NCBI GenBank assembly: GCA_045546735.1
Contig: JAZQDJ010000079.1
Location: 1-18,545, forward strand
Direction of reading: 5' to 3'
From: SVFI01 sp045546735
GTDB lineage: Bacteria > Bacillota > Clostridia > Lachnospirales > Lachnospiraceae
Length of the DNA: 18,545 nt
The position numbers were made by a program, and so were the translations under genes. This document shows positions 1 through 7,778 of the stretch, piece by piece (the stretch's first letter is position 1; each line of letters starts with the position of its first letter). The notes under the pieces are model-generated. The model was not told the DNA's origin. It did no database searches and saw only the letters and a list, made by a program, of their open reading frames with translations.

Positions 1-222
1 CAAATATGGATGCCAAGCGTGGGCAAGAAATGGTGAATTTTTAAGAAAAAGTGCCCAGTCGCCGGAAGCTAGTAGCAAATGTGGATGCCAAGCATGGGCA
101 AGAAATGATGGATTTTTAAGAAAAAGTGCCCAGTCGCCGGAAGCTAGTAGCAAATGTGGATGCCAAGCGTGGGCAAGAAATGATGAGTTTTTAAGAAAAA
201 TTGCCCAACCGCCGGAAAGAAA
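1..222. repeat. 75-bp tandem direct repeat, three copies
   Basis: Copies begin at 1, 76 and 151. The first two are exactly 75 bp; the third diverges after about 217, and a short trace (GTGCAAAT) follows near 224. Differences are scattered single bases (for example position 6 of the unit is A or G, and the last copy has ATTGCCCA where the others have AGTGCCCA). Each unit can fold: TGGGCA pairs with TGCCCA around an inner TTTTT-AAG-AAAAA stem, and TGCC can alternatively pair with the nearby GGCA. The unit is a multiple of three, so one plus frame (from base 2) and one minus frame stay open through all copies. The plus frame runs on to 393, past the terminator and into the antisense of the next gene, so I do not treat it as coding. 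The array may continue upstream of the window. Most likely it is an intergenic repeat element of unknown role. Confidence 0.85.
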
Positions 223-254
223 AGTGCAAATCATGAGAAAATACCATGAACAGC

Positions 255-290
255 AAAAAACAGGAAGCCGTAATAGCTTCCTGTCTTTTT
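255..290. terminator. bidirectional intrinsic terminator
   Basis: ACAGGAAGC (260-268) and GCTTCCTGT (276-284) form a perfect 9-bp stem with a 7-base loop. It is followed on the plus strand by CTTTTTATTT and preceded by AAAAAA, which becomes a T-tract when read on the minus strand. It therefore fits termination both of the minus-strand gene that ends at 289 and of any plus-strand transcript passing through the repeat array. Confidence 0.85.
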
Positions 291-1329
291 ATTTACTATT
301 CTCTTTTATTGCAGCCTGGCTGGCAGCGTCAAACGTAGTGACATTAATCATGCCGTTGGCCGGTGTGTGGTACATCGGCATATCTGCTGCATAGGAGCGG
401 AAGTAGACATATTGTGAGGTGACATTAATATCACGATAGATGCCTTCAAATACAAGTTCCGGATTACTTCCGTCATGGTTCATACGCCAAAGTGCAGGGC
501 TGTCGGCATCTACGGTCTGATAGTAAATATAATTGTCGCTCAAGTTAAACGATTCCACGCGGTCAGTCGTAAGAACGGTAATGGAATCATCAGACAGATT
601 GTAGCGGCAAAGCTCATAGTTGCCTTCCAAATCCAAGAAATAAATCGACTGCCCGTGAAGCGTCGGATACCACATGTCATATTCTTTGATAAGATTTTCC
701 TGGCCGGTATAAGTATCATATGCATACAAATGATGATTTTCCTTTGTTCCGCTGTAATATAAAACACCGTAAGAGGCACAGGAAGGATTGACGAGATAAT
801 CAGCAATTTGCCGCGCATTCTTTTTGTCAGTATCGACAGCAAAAAACTGAAGCGTCTGTGCGCCGTCTACAGGCTTTGTATAAAATACGGTGTTGTCCAC
901 AACAGAAACATTTTTACAGTCAACCTTTTCGAGACAAACCGGGTCGCGCCCTTTTTTGTTTGTGCGATACAGGCCGTAAGTACGGATTAAGAAACTAAAA
1001 TCCGGATAAGAAGAGGAATTCTTCTGGTAGTAATATAAATAATCGCCGGCTGCGTTGAGCTGGTATACTTCGGAACGGTTTAATTTCTTGATTTGTGTTT
1101 CGTCCGGATTCATGCAGTAAAGAGTACCGCCGTCGTAAGCATTGGCGAAGTAAACTTTTCCGTCGGATTCACAAAAGTAGCCGCCGTTATTCAGATTTCC
1201 GGCGGTATTTCCGATGGTTCCCGGCGGATTATCCGGAACTCTTTCGGAATATAAATTTAAAATATATGCAGCGGTCAAGACAACGATTGCAAGTATGACC
1301 GCGATGATGATTTTCTTTTTTCCTGCCAT
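289..1329 (-). CDS. membrane-anchored DUF5050-type beta-propeller-like protein
   Basis: The protein is 346 residues from the chosen start. An open frame extends upstream to 1602, but that part runs antisense through the pheA start and has no ribosome site. The ATG at 1327-1329 has GGAGG (plus-strand 1336-1340) six bases away. Residues about 6-25 (MAGKKKIIIAVILAIVVL onward) form one hydrophobic segment after a lysine-rich start, so the protein is probably an N-terminally anchored extracytoplasmic protein. The rest carries repeated short aromatic and glycine-rich strands such as DGKVYFANAYDGG, LYCMNPDET, DYLYYYQ, SIYFLDLEGNYELCRYN and LWRMNHDGSNPE. These are typical of DUF5050, the LRP1-like beta-propeller family. 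No catalytic residues are evident, and the biological role of this family is not known to me. A sensory or scaffold role at the cell surface is only an inference. The family assignment is good, the function unknown. Confidence 0.8.
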   Translation of the reverse strand: MAGKKKIIIAVILAIVVLTAAYILNLYSERVPDNPPGTIGNTAGNLNNGGYFCESDGKVYFANAYDGGTLYCMNPDETQIKKLNRSEVYQLNAAGDYLYYYQKNSSSYPDFSFLIRTYGLYRTNKKGRDPVCLEKVDCKNVSVVDNTVFYTKPVDGAQTLQFFAVDTDKKNARQIADYLVNPSCASYGVLYYSGTKENHHLYAYDTYTGQENLIKEYDMWYPTLHGQSIYFLDLEGNYELCRYNLSDDSITVLTTDRVESFNLSDNYIYYQTVDADSPALWRMNHDGSNPELVFEGIYRDINVTSQYVYFRSYAADMPMYHTPANGMINVTTFDAASQAAIKENSK

Positions 1330-1335
1330 AAAAAA

Positions 1336-1340
1336 CCTCC
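1336..1340 (-). promoter_or_regulatory. ribosome binding site fixing the start of the beta-propeller-like protein
   Basis: CCTCC on the plus strand reads GGAGG on the minus strand, six bases upstream of the ATG at 1329. It decides for the 346-residue product over the 437-residue upstream extension. Confidence 0.8.
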
Positions 1341-1367
1341 GTAGATTTGTAATATCAGGTGTCTTTA

Positions 1368-1396
1368 AGTATATCATAAATTCTTGCCTATTGGAA
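1368..1396 (-). promoter_or_regulatory. candidate sigma-A promoter for the minus-strand gene
   Basis: Read on the minus strand, a good -10 box TATACT (plus 1368-1373) lies 17 bases downstream of TTCCAA (plus 1391-1396), a weak -35. It sits in the divergent intergenic region and overlaps the candidate pheA promoter, so the two may compete. The call rests on the -10 match and position only. Confidence 0.4.
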
Positions 1397-1412
1397 CGAA
1401 TTGTTATAAGAT
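1384..1412 (+). promoter_or_regulatory. candidate promoter of the pheA-ppx-ppk operon
   Basis: TTGCCT (1384-1389) and TAAGAT (1407-1412) are spaced 17 bases apart and lie about 45 bases before the pheA start. TATAAG at 1405 is an alternative -10. The leader is too short for a T-box or a peptide-coding attenuator. Moderate consensus match only. Confidence 0.35.
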
Positions 1413-1457
1413 ATTTAGTGGTAGAAATCTTCCGGATAAGGAAGAAAGGAAAGGAAC

Positions 1458-2588
1458 ATGACAATGGATTTAGGCATATTAAGAAATGAGATTGATGACA
1501 TTGATCAGCAGATAGTTGATTTGTATGAAAGAAGAATGGATATTTGCGGTAAAGTCGCAGAATATAAAATAGAAACAGGGAAAAAGGTATTTGATAAAAC
1601 ACGTGAAGAAGAGAAAATCCGTAAGGTCAAATCTTTGACACACAATGAGTTTAACAGCCACGGCGTGGAGGAACTGTTTGAACAGATTATGTCGATGAGC
1701 CGTAAACTTCAGTATCAGATGCTGGCAGAGCACGGGAGTCTCGGAAAACTTCCTTTCATCGGAGTGGACGAGCTCGAGACGAAAAAGGCCAGAGTTGTAT
1801 TCCAGGGCGCAGAAGGTGCTTATTCACAGGCGGCGATGATGGAGTTTTTCGGTGATCAGATTAACAGCTTCCATGTAGATACGTTCCGTGAGGCGATGAG
1901 TGCGATTGATGAGGGAAGTGCAGACTTTGCAGTGCTTCCGATTGAGAATTCAACGGCAGGCATTGTGAGCGAAATCTATGACCTTATGGTAGAGTTTGAG
2001 AATTATATTGTCGGTGAACAGATTATAAAAATTGAACATTGCCTGCTCGGACTTCCGGGAACAGACCTTGAAAAGATTGAGAGAGTTTATTCACATCCGC
2101 AGTCTTTGATGCAGAGTGCACGCTATTTGAGCTGCTTTAACTGGCAGCAGATCAGTATGCAGAACAATGCATTTGCGGCGCAGAAAGTAAAAAATGACGG
2201 TGATACGACGCAGGTGGCAATTGCAAGTGAATATGCTGCAAAAGCTTATGGTCTTGAAGTGCTTAAGAAAGGTGTGAACCAGTCGGGCACAAATTCAACG
2301 CGTTTTATCATTGTGACGAATCAGAAGATTTTTAAAAAAGATGCGCAGAAAATCAGTATTTGTTTTGAGGTTCCGCATGAGAGCGGTTCCCTTTACCACA
2401 TGCTTTCGCACTTTATTTATAATAATCTCAACATGTGCAAAATTGAAAGCCGTCCGATTGAGGACCGCAACTGGGAATACCGTTTCTTTATTGATTTCGA
2501 AGGAAATTTGGCAGACAGCGCAGTGAAAAATGCGCTCCGCGGACTTCGTGACGAAGCGCGCAATATGAAAATACTCGGCAATTATTAG
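1458..2588 (+). CDS. pheA: bifunctional chorismate mutase / prephenate dehydratase
   Basis: A cytoplasmic 376-residue P-protein that converts chorismate to prephenate and then to phenylpyruvate in phenylalanine synthesis. Residues 1-90 are an AroQ-type chorismate mutase. R9, R26, K37, D46, R49 and E50 match the E. coli active-site residues R11, R28, K39, D48, R51 and E52 with a constant offset of two. Residues about 110-290 are the prephenate dehydratase domain, with the FQGAEGAYSQAA opening and the catalytic T281-R282-F283 motif. Residues about 297-376 are an ACT domain with the E330-S331-R332-P333 motif that takes part in phenylalanine feedback. All three parts look intact. AAGGAAAGG precedes the ATG; an ATG two codons later is also possible. 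The stop codon overlaps the ribosome site of the next gene, so pheA leads a tight five-gene operon. No T-box or leader peptide is visible. Confidence 0.95.
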   Translation: MTMDLGILRNEIDDIDQQIVDLYERRMDICGKVAEYKIETGKKVFDKTREEEKIRKVKSLTHNEFNSHGVEELFEQIMSMSRKLQYQMLAEHGSLGKLPFIGVDELETKKARVVFQGAEGAYSQAAMMEFFGDQINSFHVDTFREAMSAIDEGSADFAVLPIENSTAGIVSEIYDLMVEFENYIVGEQIIKIEHCLLGLPGTDLEKIERVYSHPQSLMQSARYLSCFNWQQISMQNNAFAAQKVKNDGDTTQVAIASEYAAKAYGLEVLKKGVNQSGTNSTRFIIVTNQKIFKKDAQKISICFEVPHESGSLYHMLSHFIYNNLNMCKIESRPIEDRNWEYRFFIDFEGNLADSAVKNALRGLRDEARNMKILGNY

Positions 2589-2599
2589 GAGGCAGTCAA

Positions 2600-4147
2600 A
2601 TGGCAATTAAGACATTTGCGGCAATTGATGTCGGCTCTTATGAGCTTGCAATGAAAATATTTGAGATTTCCCCGAAAGTGGGATTGAAAGAAATTGACCA
2701 TATCCGTCACAAGATTGAACTCGGAACGGAAAGCTACGGACAGGGTAAAATCAGTGTGGAGCGTGTGAATGAGCTTTGTGATGTGCTCGGTGATTTCAAG
2801 CGTATCATGGAATCGTACAAGGTAGATGCGTACAAAGCATATGCGACAAGCGCGGTCCGTGAGGCAAAAAATACAATACTTGTCCTTGACACGATTGAAA
2901 GCCGTACCGGACTTAAGGTAAACGTAATCAGCAACTCCGAGCAGAGATTTCTTGATTATAAAGCGATTGCGTCAAAAGGTGAGGATTTTAAGAAGATTAT
3001 TGAAAAGGGAACAGCGATTGTCGATCTCGGAGGAGGAAGTCTGCAGGTTTCTCTTTTTGACAAGGATTCTCTTGTGATTACGCAGAATATCCGGCTCGGA
3101 GTACTGCGTATCCGTGACCGTCTGATGGCAATGCAGGCAAAGCCGTCACGTTATGCAGAACTGGTGGAGGAACTGGTGGACAATAAGCTTGAAGTGCTCA
3201 AGAAGATGCACTTTAAGGGAAGAGAAATTGAAAATATAATTTTTGTGGATGACTATTTTTCGCCGGTTATACAAAGAACCATGAATTATGGGGACGAAAA
3301 AGGATATCTTTCCCGTGAAGGCTGTATGGAATTTGTAAAGACGCTGCAGACGAAGAGCCGTCAGGAAATTGCAGTTTCACTGGGAATGGAAGAGGAGACG
3401 GTTTCGCTTCTGTTTTGCAGTGCGATTGTGGTAAAGCGTATGCTGGAAGTAATGGACGCCAAACTTTTGTGGGCGCCGGGTGTTACGCTTTGCGACGGAA
3501 TGGCATATGAGTATGCGGAGAAAAATAAATTAATGACGATAGACCATGATTTTGAAAAAGATATTCTTGCGTGCTGTGAAACAATCAGCAAGCGTTATAT
3601 GGGAAGTCGCAAGAGAAGTGAATCGGTGGAAAATATTTCCCTTACGATTTTTGACAGTATCAAAAAAATTCATGGTTTAAAGAAACGTGACCGCTTTTTG
3701 TTACAACTTTCCGCTCGTCTGTATGACTGCGGAAAATATATCAGCATGTTAAATGCGGGCGAGTGTTCCTACAATATTATCATGTCCACGGAGATTATCG
3801 GGCTTTCCCATCTTGAACGTGAAATGGTGGCAAACATCGTGCGCTATAACCGCATGGATTTCGAGTATTACGGCGAGATGGCGCGTCGCATGAATATTGA
3901 CAGAGAGGCTTATGTGACAGTGGCAAAACTTACGGCGATTTTAAAACTTGCCAACGGTCTTGACCGGAGTCATAAGCAGAAGTTTAAAAAAGTAAAGGCT
4001 GTTTTGAAAGACAGCGAATTGATTTTAAATGTTGATACATCGGAAGATATCACGCTGGAAAAAAGCCTGCTTGGGGCAAAAGCAGATTTCTTTGAAGAAG
4101 TTTACAGTATCAAACCTGTGATTAAACAAAGAAAAAGAACGGAGTAG
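2600..4147 (+). CDS. Ppx/GppA family phosphatase with degenerate HD-like C-terminal region
   Basis: A 515-residue protein. The N-terminal half is the ASKHA-fold Ppx/GppA domain, with phosphate loop 1 AAIDVGSYE (D10, G12, S13), the AYATSAVREAKN segment, and phosphate loop 2 VDLGGGS (D142-S147). Members hydrolyse polyphosphate and/or pppGpp. Residues about 310-500 correspond to the HD-like domain, but the position where family members often show His-Asp reads Y375-D376 in LYDCGKY, so metal binding there is unlikely. The segment usually resembling SGxEEAR reads SNSEQRF (E114, Q115), so the catalytic glutamate region is also divergent. Eleven bases separate it from pheA, with AGGAGG at 2587-2592 overlapping the pheA stop, and five bases separate it from ppk1. 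The context points to polyphosphate turnover or regulation. It may be a true exopolyphosphatase, a pppGppase, or a regulatory homologue. Confidence 0.85.
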   Translation: MAIKTFAAIDVGSYELAMKIFEISPKVGLKEIDHIRHKIELGTESYGQGKISVERVNELCDVLGDFKRIMESYKVDAYKAYATSAVREAKNTILVLDTIESRTGLKVNVISNSEQRFLDYKAIASKGEDFKKIIEKGTAIVDLGGGSLQVSLFDKDSLVITQNIRLGVLRIRDRLMAMQAKPSRYAELVEELVDNKLEVLKKMHFKGREIENIIFVDDYFSPVIQRTMNYGDEKGYLSREGCMEFVKTLQTKSRQEIAVSLGMEEETVSLLFCSAIVVKRMLEVMDAKLLWAPGVTLCDGMAYEYAEKNKLMTIDHDFEKDILACCETISKRYMGSRKRSESVENISLTIFDSIKKIHGLKKRDRFLLQLSARLYDCGKYISMLNAGECSYNIIMSTEIIGLSHLEREMVANIVRYNRMDFEYYGEMARRMNIDREAYVTVAKLTAILKLANGLDRSHKQKFKKVKAVLKDSELILNVDTSEDITLEKSLLGAKADFFEEVYSIKPVIKQRKRTE

Positions 4148-4152
4148 TTGGT

Positions 4153-6306
4153 ATGGCAGAGAAAATAAATTTCAGGGATCCGGCTTATTATACGAACAGG
4201 GAGCTTTCCTGGCTTCAGTTTGATTATCGTATTTTGAGTGAGGCAAAGGACAGAACCATTCCGTTATTTGAACGGTTGAAATTTTTAAGTATTACAGCAT
4301 CGAATCTGGATGAATTTTTTATGGTGCGTGTGGCGTCTTTAAAAGATATGATTCATGCAGGGTACACGAAAAAAGATATTGCGGGATTAAGCCCGGAAAA
4401 GCAGCTTTCGCTTGTGAAGGCGCAAACGCATGAGCTTGTAAATATGCAGTATAGCACCTATAACCGCACAATATTGCCGCAGCTTGCAGCAAGCGGAATG
4501 GATGTGATTACGCAGCATGAAAAATTAACGACGGAGCAGTCGGCGTATTTGGAACGCTATTTTGAAGATAATATTTATCCGGTATTGACACCGATGGCAG
4601 TGGATTCTTCGCGCCCGTTTCCTCTGATTCACAACAAGGCACTGAACCTGGGAGCCCTTTTAAAGAAGAAGGACGAGAAAAATGCGGAAATCGAGTTCGC
4701 GACGGTAGAGGTTCCGTCTGTGCTTCCGCGTATTATTCCGCTTCCGGATGAGTTGTTTGAAGAGAAAGCGACGGCGCATGTGATTTTATTGGAAGAAGTC
4801 ATCGAGCATTACATGGACAAATTGTTTCTTAACTATGATGTGATTTGTGCGCATCCGTTCCGTATTATGAGAAACGCGGACCTTTCCATTGATGAGGATG
4901 AGGCAGAAGACCTGTTAAAAGAGATTGAAAAGCAGCTCAAAAAACGTCAGTGGGGAGAAGCCATCCGTTTGGAAGTAGAAGAGGGGATGGACAAAAAGCT
5001 TCTCAAAGTCATTAACAAAGAGTTGGGATTGGAAGAAGAAGACATTTATCATATTAACGGACCGCTTGATTTGACATTCCTTATGAAGATGTATGGTATG
5101 GCAGGATTCGACCGCCTGAAAGAAAAACCGTATAAGCCGCAGCCGGTAAGAGAGCTTCCGGCGGACTGCGATATTTTTGAGGAAATTTCCAAGCGCGATA
5201 TTTTACTGCATCATCCGTATCAGACCTTCGAGCCGGTAGTTGCCTTCATCCAGAAAGCAGCAAAAGACCCGCAGGTTCTTGCCATCAAGCAGACACTTTA
5301 CCGTGTCAGCGGTAATTCTCCGATTATCCGTGCGCTTGCGCAGGCAGCGGAAAACGGCAAACAGGTATCGGTTCTTGTGGAATTGAAGGCCAGATTTGAT
5401 GAGGAAAATAACATCGTATGGGCGAAGATGCTGGAAAAAGCCGGCTGTCATGTTATTTACGGTCTTGTCGGTCTTAAGACACATTCGAAAATTACGCTTG
5501 TGGTGCGTAAAGAGGAAGACGGAATCCGCCGCTATGTGCATCTGGGCACAGGGAACTACAATGATGCAACGGCGAAATTATATACAGACTTAGGTCTTTT
5601 GACCTGCCAGGAAGAAATCGGCGAGGACGCGACAGCAGTGTTTAATATGCTTTCCGGTTATTCGGAACCAAAGAGCTGGAACCGCCTTTCGGTGGCACCG
5701 CTTTGGCTGAAGGATAAATTCCTCTATTTAATCGGACGCGAAGAGCAGAATGCCCGTGCGGGACTTCCTGCGCGCATCGTTGCAAAGATGAATTCGCTTT
5801 GCGATATCGATATTATTGAGGCACTTTATAAGGCAAGTGCAGCGGGTGTAAAGATTGATTTGATTGTCCGCGGCATTTGTTGTCTCAAGGTCGGTATTCC
5901 GGGTGTGAGCGAGAATATTACAGTCCGCTCGATTGTCGGAAATTTCTTGGAGCATGCGAGAGTGTTCTACTTTGAAAACAACAATACGCCGGAAGTTTAT
6001 ATGGCAAGTGCTGACTGGATGCCTAGAAACTTAGAGCGCCGTGTGGAAATTTTGTTCCCGATTCTTCAGGAAGATTTGAAACAGAAGGCAATCCATATTT
6101 TACAGGTGCAACTTGATGATACGTTGAAAGCGCATGTTCTGCAGCCGGACGACTCTTATGCAAAAGTGGATAAGCGCGGTAAAGTACTTTGCAGTGCGCA
6201 GAGCACATTTTGTGAGGAGGCTGTCGCCGAGGCACAGGAAGTGAAAAAAGAAGACGGAGTAACAGGACGGGTGTTTAAACCTGAGACAGGACAGCATTTG
6301 GAGTAA
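4153..6306 (+). CDS. ppk1: polyphosphate kinase 1
   Basis: A 717-residue PPK1 (E. coli protein 688) that transfers the ATP gamma-phosphate onto polyphosphate, and reversibly back to ADP. The N-terminal domain has the hallmark NRELSWLQFDYRIL and NLDEFFMVRVASLK segments. The C1 and C2 domains are phospholipase-D-like. H444 in KTHSKITLV corresponds to the autophosphorylated histidine (E. coli H435), and H601 in LEHARVFYFEN to the second essential histidine (H592). The VHLGTGNYND and YTDLGLLTC motifs are also present. The ATG follows GGAG inside the end of the upstream gene, five bases after its stop, and the next gene starts two bases after its stop. The C-terminal tail after about residue 690 is less conserved. 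The protein appears complete and active. Confidence 0.96.
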   Translation: MAEKINFRDPAYYTNRELSWLQFDYRILSEAKDRTIPLFERLKFLSITASNLDEFFMVRVASLKDMIHAGYTKKDIAGLSPEKQLSLVKAQTHELVNMQYSTYNRTILPQLAASGMDVITQHEKLTTEQSAYLERYFEDNIYPVLTPMAVDSSRPFPLIHNKALNLGALLKKKDEKNAEIEFATVEVPSVLPRIIPLPDELFEEKATAHVILLEEVIEHYMDKLFLNYDVICAHPFRIMRNADLSIDEDEAEDLLKEIEKQLKKRQWGEAIRLEVEEGMDKKLLKVINKELGLEEEDIYHINGPLDLTFLMKMYGMAGFDRLKEKPYKPQPVRELPADCDIFEEISKRDILLHHPYQTFEPVVAFIQKAAKDPQVLAIKQTLYRVSGNSPIIRALAQAAENGKQVSVLVELKARFDEENNIVWAKMLEKAGCHVIYGLVGLKTHSKITLVVRKEEDGIRRYVHLGTGNYNDATAKLYTDLGLLTCQEEIGEDATAVFNMLSGYSEPKSWNRLSVAPLWLKDKFLYLIGREEQNARAGLPARIVAKMNSLCDIDIIEALYKASAAGVKIDLIVRGICCLKVGIPGVSENITVRSIVGNFLEHARVFYFENNNTPEVYMASADWMPRNLERRVEILFPILQEDLKQKAIHILQVQLDDTLKAHVLQPDDSYAKVDKRGKVLCSAQSTFCEEAVAEAQEVKKEDGVTGRVFKPETGQHLE

Positions 6307-6308
6307 GC

Positions 6309-7778
6309 ATGAAGAAACTTGTAATTTTTGATTTGGACGGAACACTGAATAATACATTAAAATCGATTCAAAAATCGGCAAATATGGCGCTGGAAGCTTT
6401 TGGGTTTGCGCCGTACGAGGTGGACCGTTACCGCTATTTTGTCGGAAACGGGTCCGCAGAATTGATTCGCCAATGTCTGATTCATGACGGAGATACAAAA
6501 CTTTTGTATTTTGATGAGGTCATGAAGAAATATGAAGAAGTATTTGAAAAATACTGTATGTATGAAGTAAAACCATATGACGGTATTTTGGAATTGCTTG
6601 CGACGCTGAAAGAAAAAGGGTTTCTTTTGGCGGTCAATTCGAATAAACCGCAGGCGCAGACGGAGGATGTAATTTCTTCCGTGTTCGGCGATAACATGTT
6701 TGATATGGTTGTCGGTCAGGTGGATGACAGACCGCGCAAGCCTGCTCCGGACGGAGTTTATTACATTTTGAGTAAGCTTGGAGTAACCAAAGAGGAGACG
6801 ATTTACCTCGGAGATACGAGTGTTGATATGCAGACGGGTAAGGGCGCGGGCGTATTTACGGTCGGAGCGCTTTGGGGGTTCCGTGACAGAGAGGAACTGG
6901 AAGAAAATCATGCGGATGCGATTATTGCATCCCCGGCAGAGCTTTTAACGTATGCTTTGACAGGGCGGATACGACTGATTGCAACGGATGTGGACGGAAC
7001 GCTTGTAAAAGATTCTTCCCGGGAGGTCGGAGATGAAATCATAGAGGCGGTTCAGCGTCTTACAGATCAGGGGATTTATGTGACAATCGCCAGCGGAAGG
7101 CAGTATGGAAGCATCCGGCGGATGTTTGAACGTGCAGACCGCAATCTTTTGTTTATTGCAGAAAACGGGGCACACATTGTCAAAGACGGTGAGAACTATA
7201 GCTTGATTAAGATGGAAAGAACTTTTGTTGAGGAGATTATGGCAGATCTTCGCTCTCTGTATGACAAAGACTGCCATGTAGTTGCTTCGACGAGCAGGGG
7301 ATGCTTTTTGGAGAGCAAGGATGAGGACTTTATCCGCTTAATTAGTGAAAGCTACCGGAATGATGTGACACTGACGGACGATATTCTTGCAGAGGATGCA
7401 GAGTTTGTGAAGTTAGCTGTTTATCATAAAGGGAGCATCCGTGAAATCGGAGAGAGTTTTCTTATTCCGAAATGGAAAGATAAAGTAAAGACTTGCATGG
7501 CAGGTGAAGAGTGGGTTGACTTTATGGATTTTTCCGTAGATAAGGGAAATGCATTGAAAATCCTGCAGGAAGGACTCGGGGTTTTGCCGGAGGCGACAAT
7601 GGCATTCGGGGACAATGAAAACGATATCGGACTTCTTCGGGCAGCAGGGGAAAGCTATGCGGTAAAAAATGCGCTTCCGGTTGTAAAGGAAGCGGCAAAG
7701 CACGTGTGCGGTCCTTACTGGGAGCAGGGAGTCTATCAGATATTAAAATCACTTTATGAACAGGAGGAGAACGTATGA
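6309..7778 (+). CDS. double HAD-family phosphatase (HAD-IA plus Cof-type HAD-IIB fusion)
   Basis: A 489-residue protein with two complete HAD domains in tandem. Residues 1-215 resemble phosphoglycolate phosphatase: FDLDGTLNNT with nucleophile D8 and acid D10, a helical cap, the SNKPQ segment, lysine in RKPAPDG, and the acidic YLGDTSVDM motif. Residues about 222-485 are a Cof-type HAD: ATDVDGTLV with D227 and D229, TIASGRQ, KGNALK, and the metal-binding FGDNENDIGLL motif. Both sets of catalytic residues are intact, so two different phosphatase activities on one chain are possible, probably on small sugar phosphates or phosphoglycolate-like molecules. The substrates cannot be read from sequence. 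The frame is continuous with no internal stop. It starts two bases after ppk1, with GGAG six bases ahead of the ATG, and its last four bases overlap the next gene. Confidence 0.9.
   Translation: MKKLVIFDLDGTLNNTLKSIQKSANMALEAFGFAPYEVDRYRYFVGNGSAELIRQCLIHDGDTKLLYFDEVMKKYEEVFEKYCMYEVKPYDGILELLATLKEKGFLLAVNSNKPQAQTEDVISSVFGDNMFDMVVGQVDDRPRKPAPDGVYYILSKLGVTKEETIYLGDTSVDMQTGKGAGVFTVGALWGFRDREELEENHADAIIASPAELLTYALTGRIRLIATDVDGTLVKDSSREVGDEIIEAVQRLTDQGIYVTIASGRQYGSIRRMFERADRNLLFIAENGAHIVKDGENYSLIKMERTFVEEIMADLRSLYDKDCHVVASTSRGCFLESKDEDFIRLISESYRNDVTLTDDILAEDAEFVKLAVYHKGSIREIGESFLIPKWKDKVKTCMAGEEWVDFMDFSVDKGNALKILQEGLGVLPEATMAFGDNENDIGLLRAAGESYAVKNALPVVKEAAKHVCGPYWEQGVYQILKSLYEQEENV

Noticed and set aside
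1..222. CRISPR array
   Set aside because: The whole 75-bp unit repeats, with no unique spacers between constant repeats.
2..393. Open plus-strand frame through the 75-bp repeats, giving 25-residue repeats
   Set aside because: It has no start in the window apart from a late ATG, crosses a strong terminator, continues antisense into the next gene, and most differences between copies change the amino acid.
1413..1457. T-box or leader-peptide attenuator for pheA
   Set aside because: The leader is only about 45 bases, with no hairpin and T-tract and no short Phe-rich ORF.
1330..1602. N-terminal extension of the minus-strand gene to 437 residues
   Set aside because: It overlaps the pheA start antisense and lacks a ribosome site, whereas the ATG at 1329 has GGAGG six bases away and begins a typical membrane anchor.
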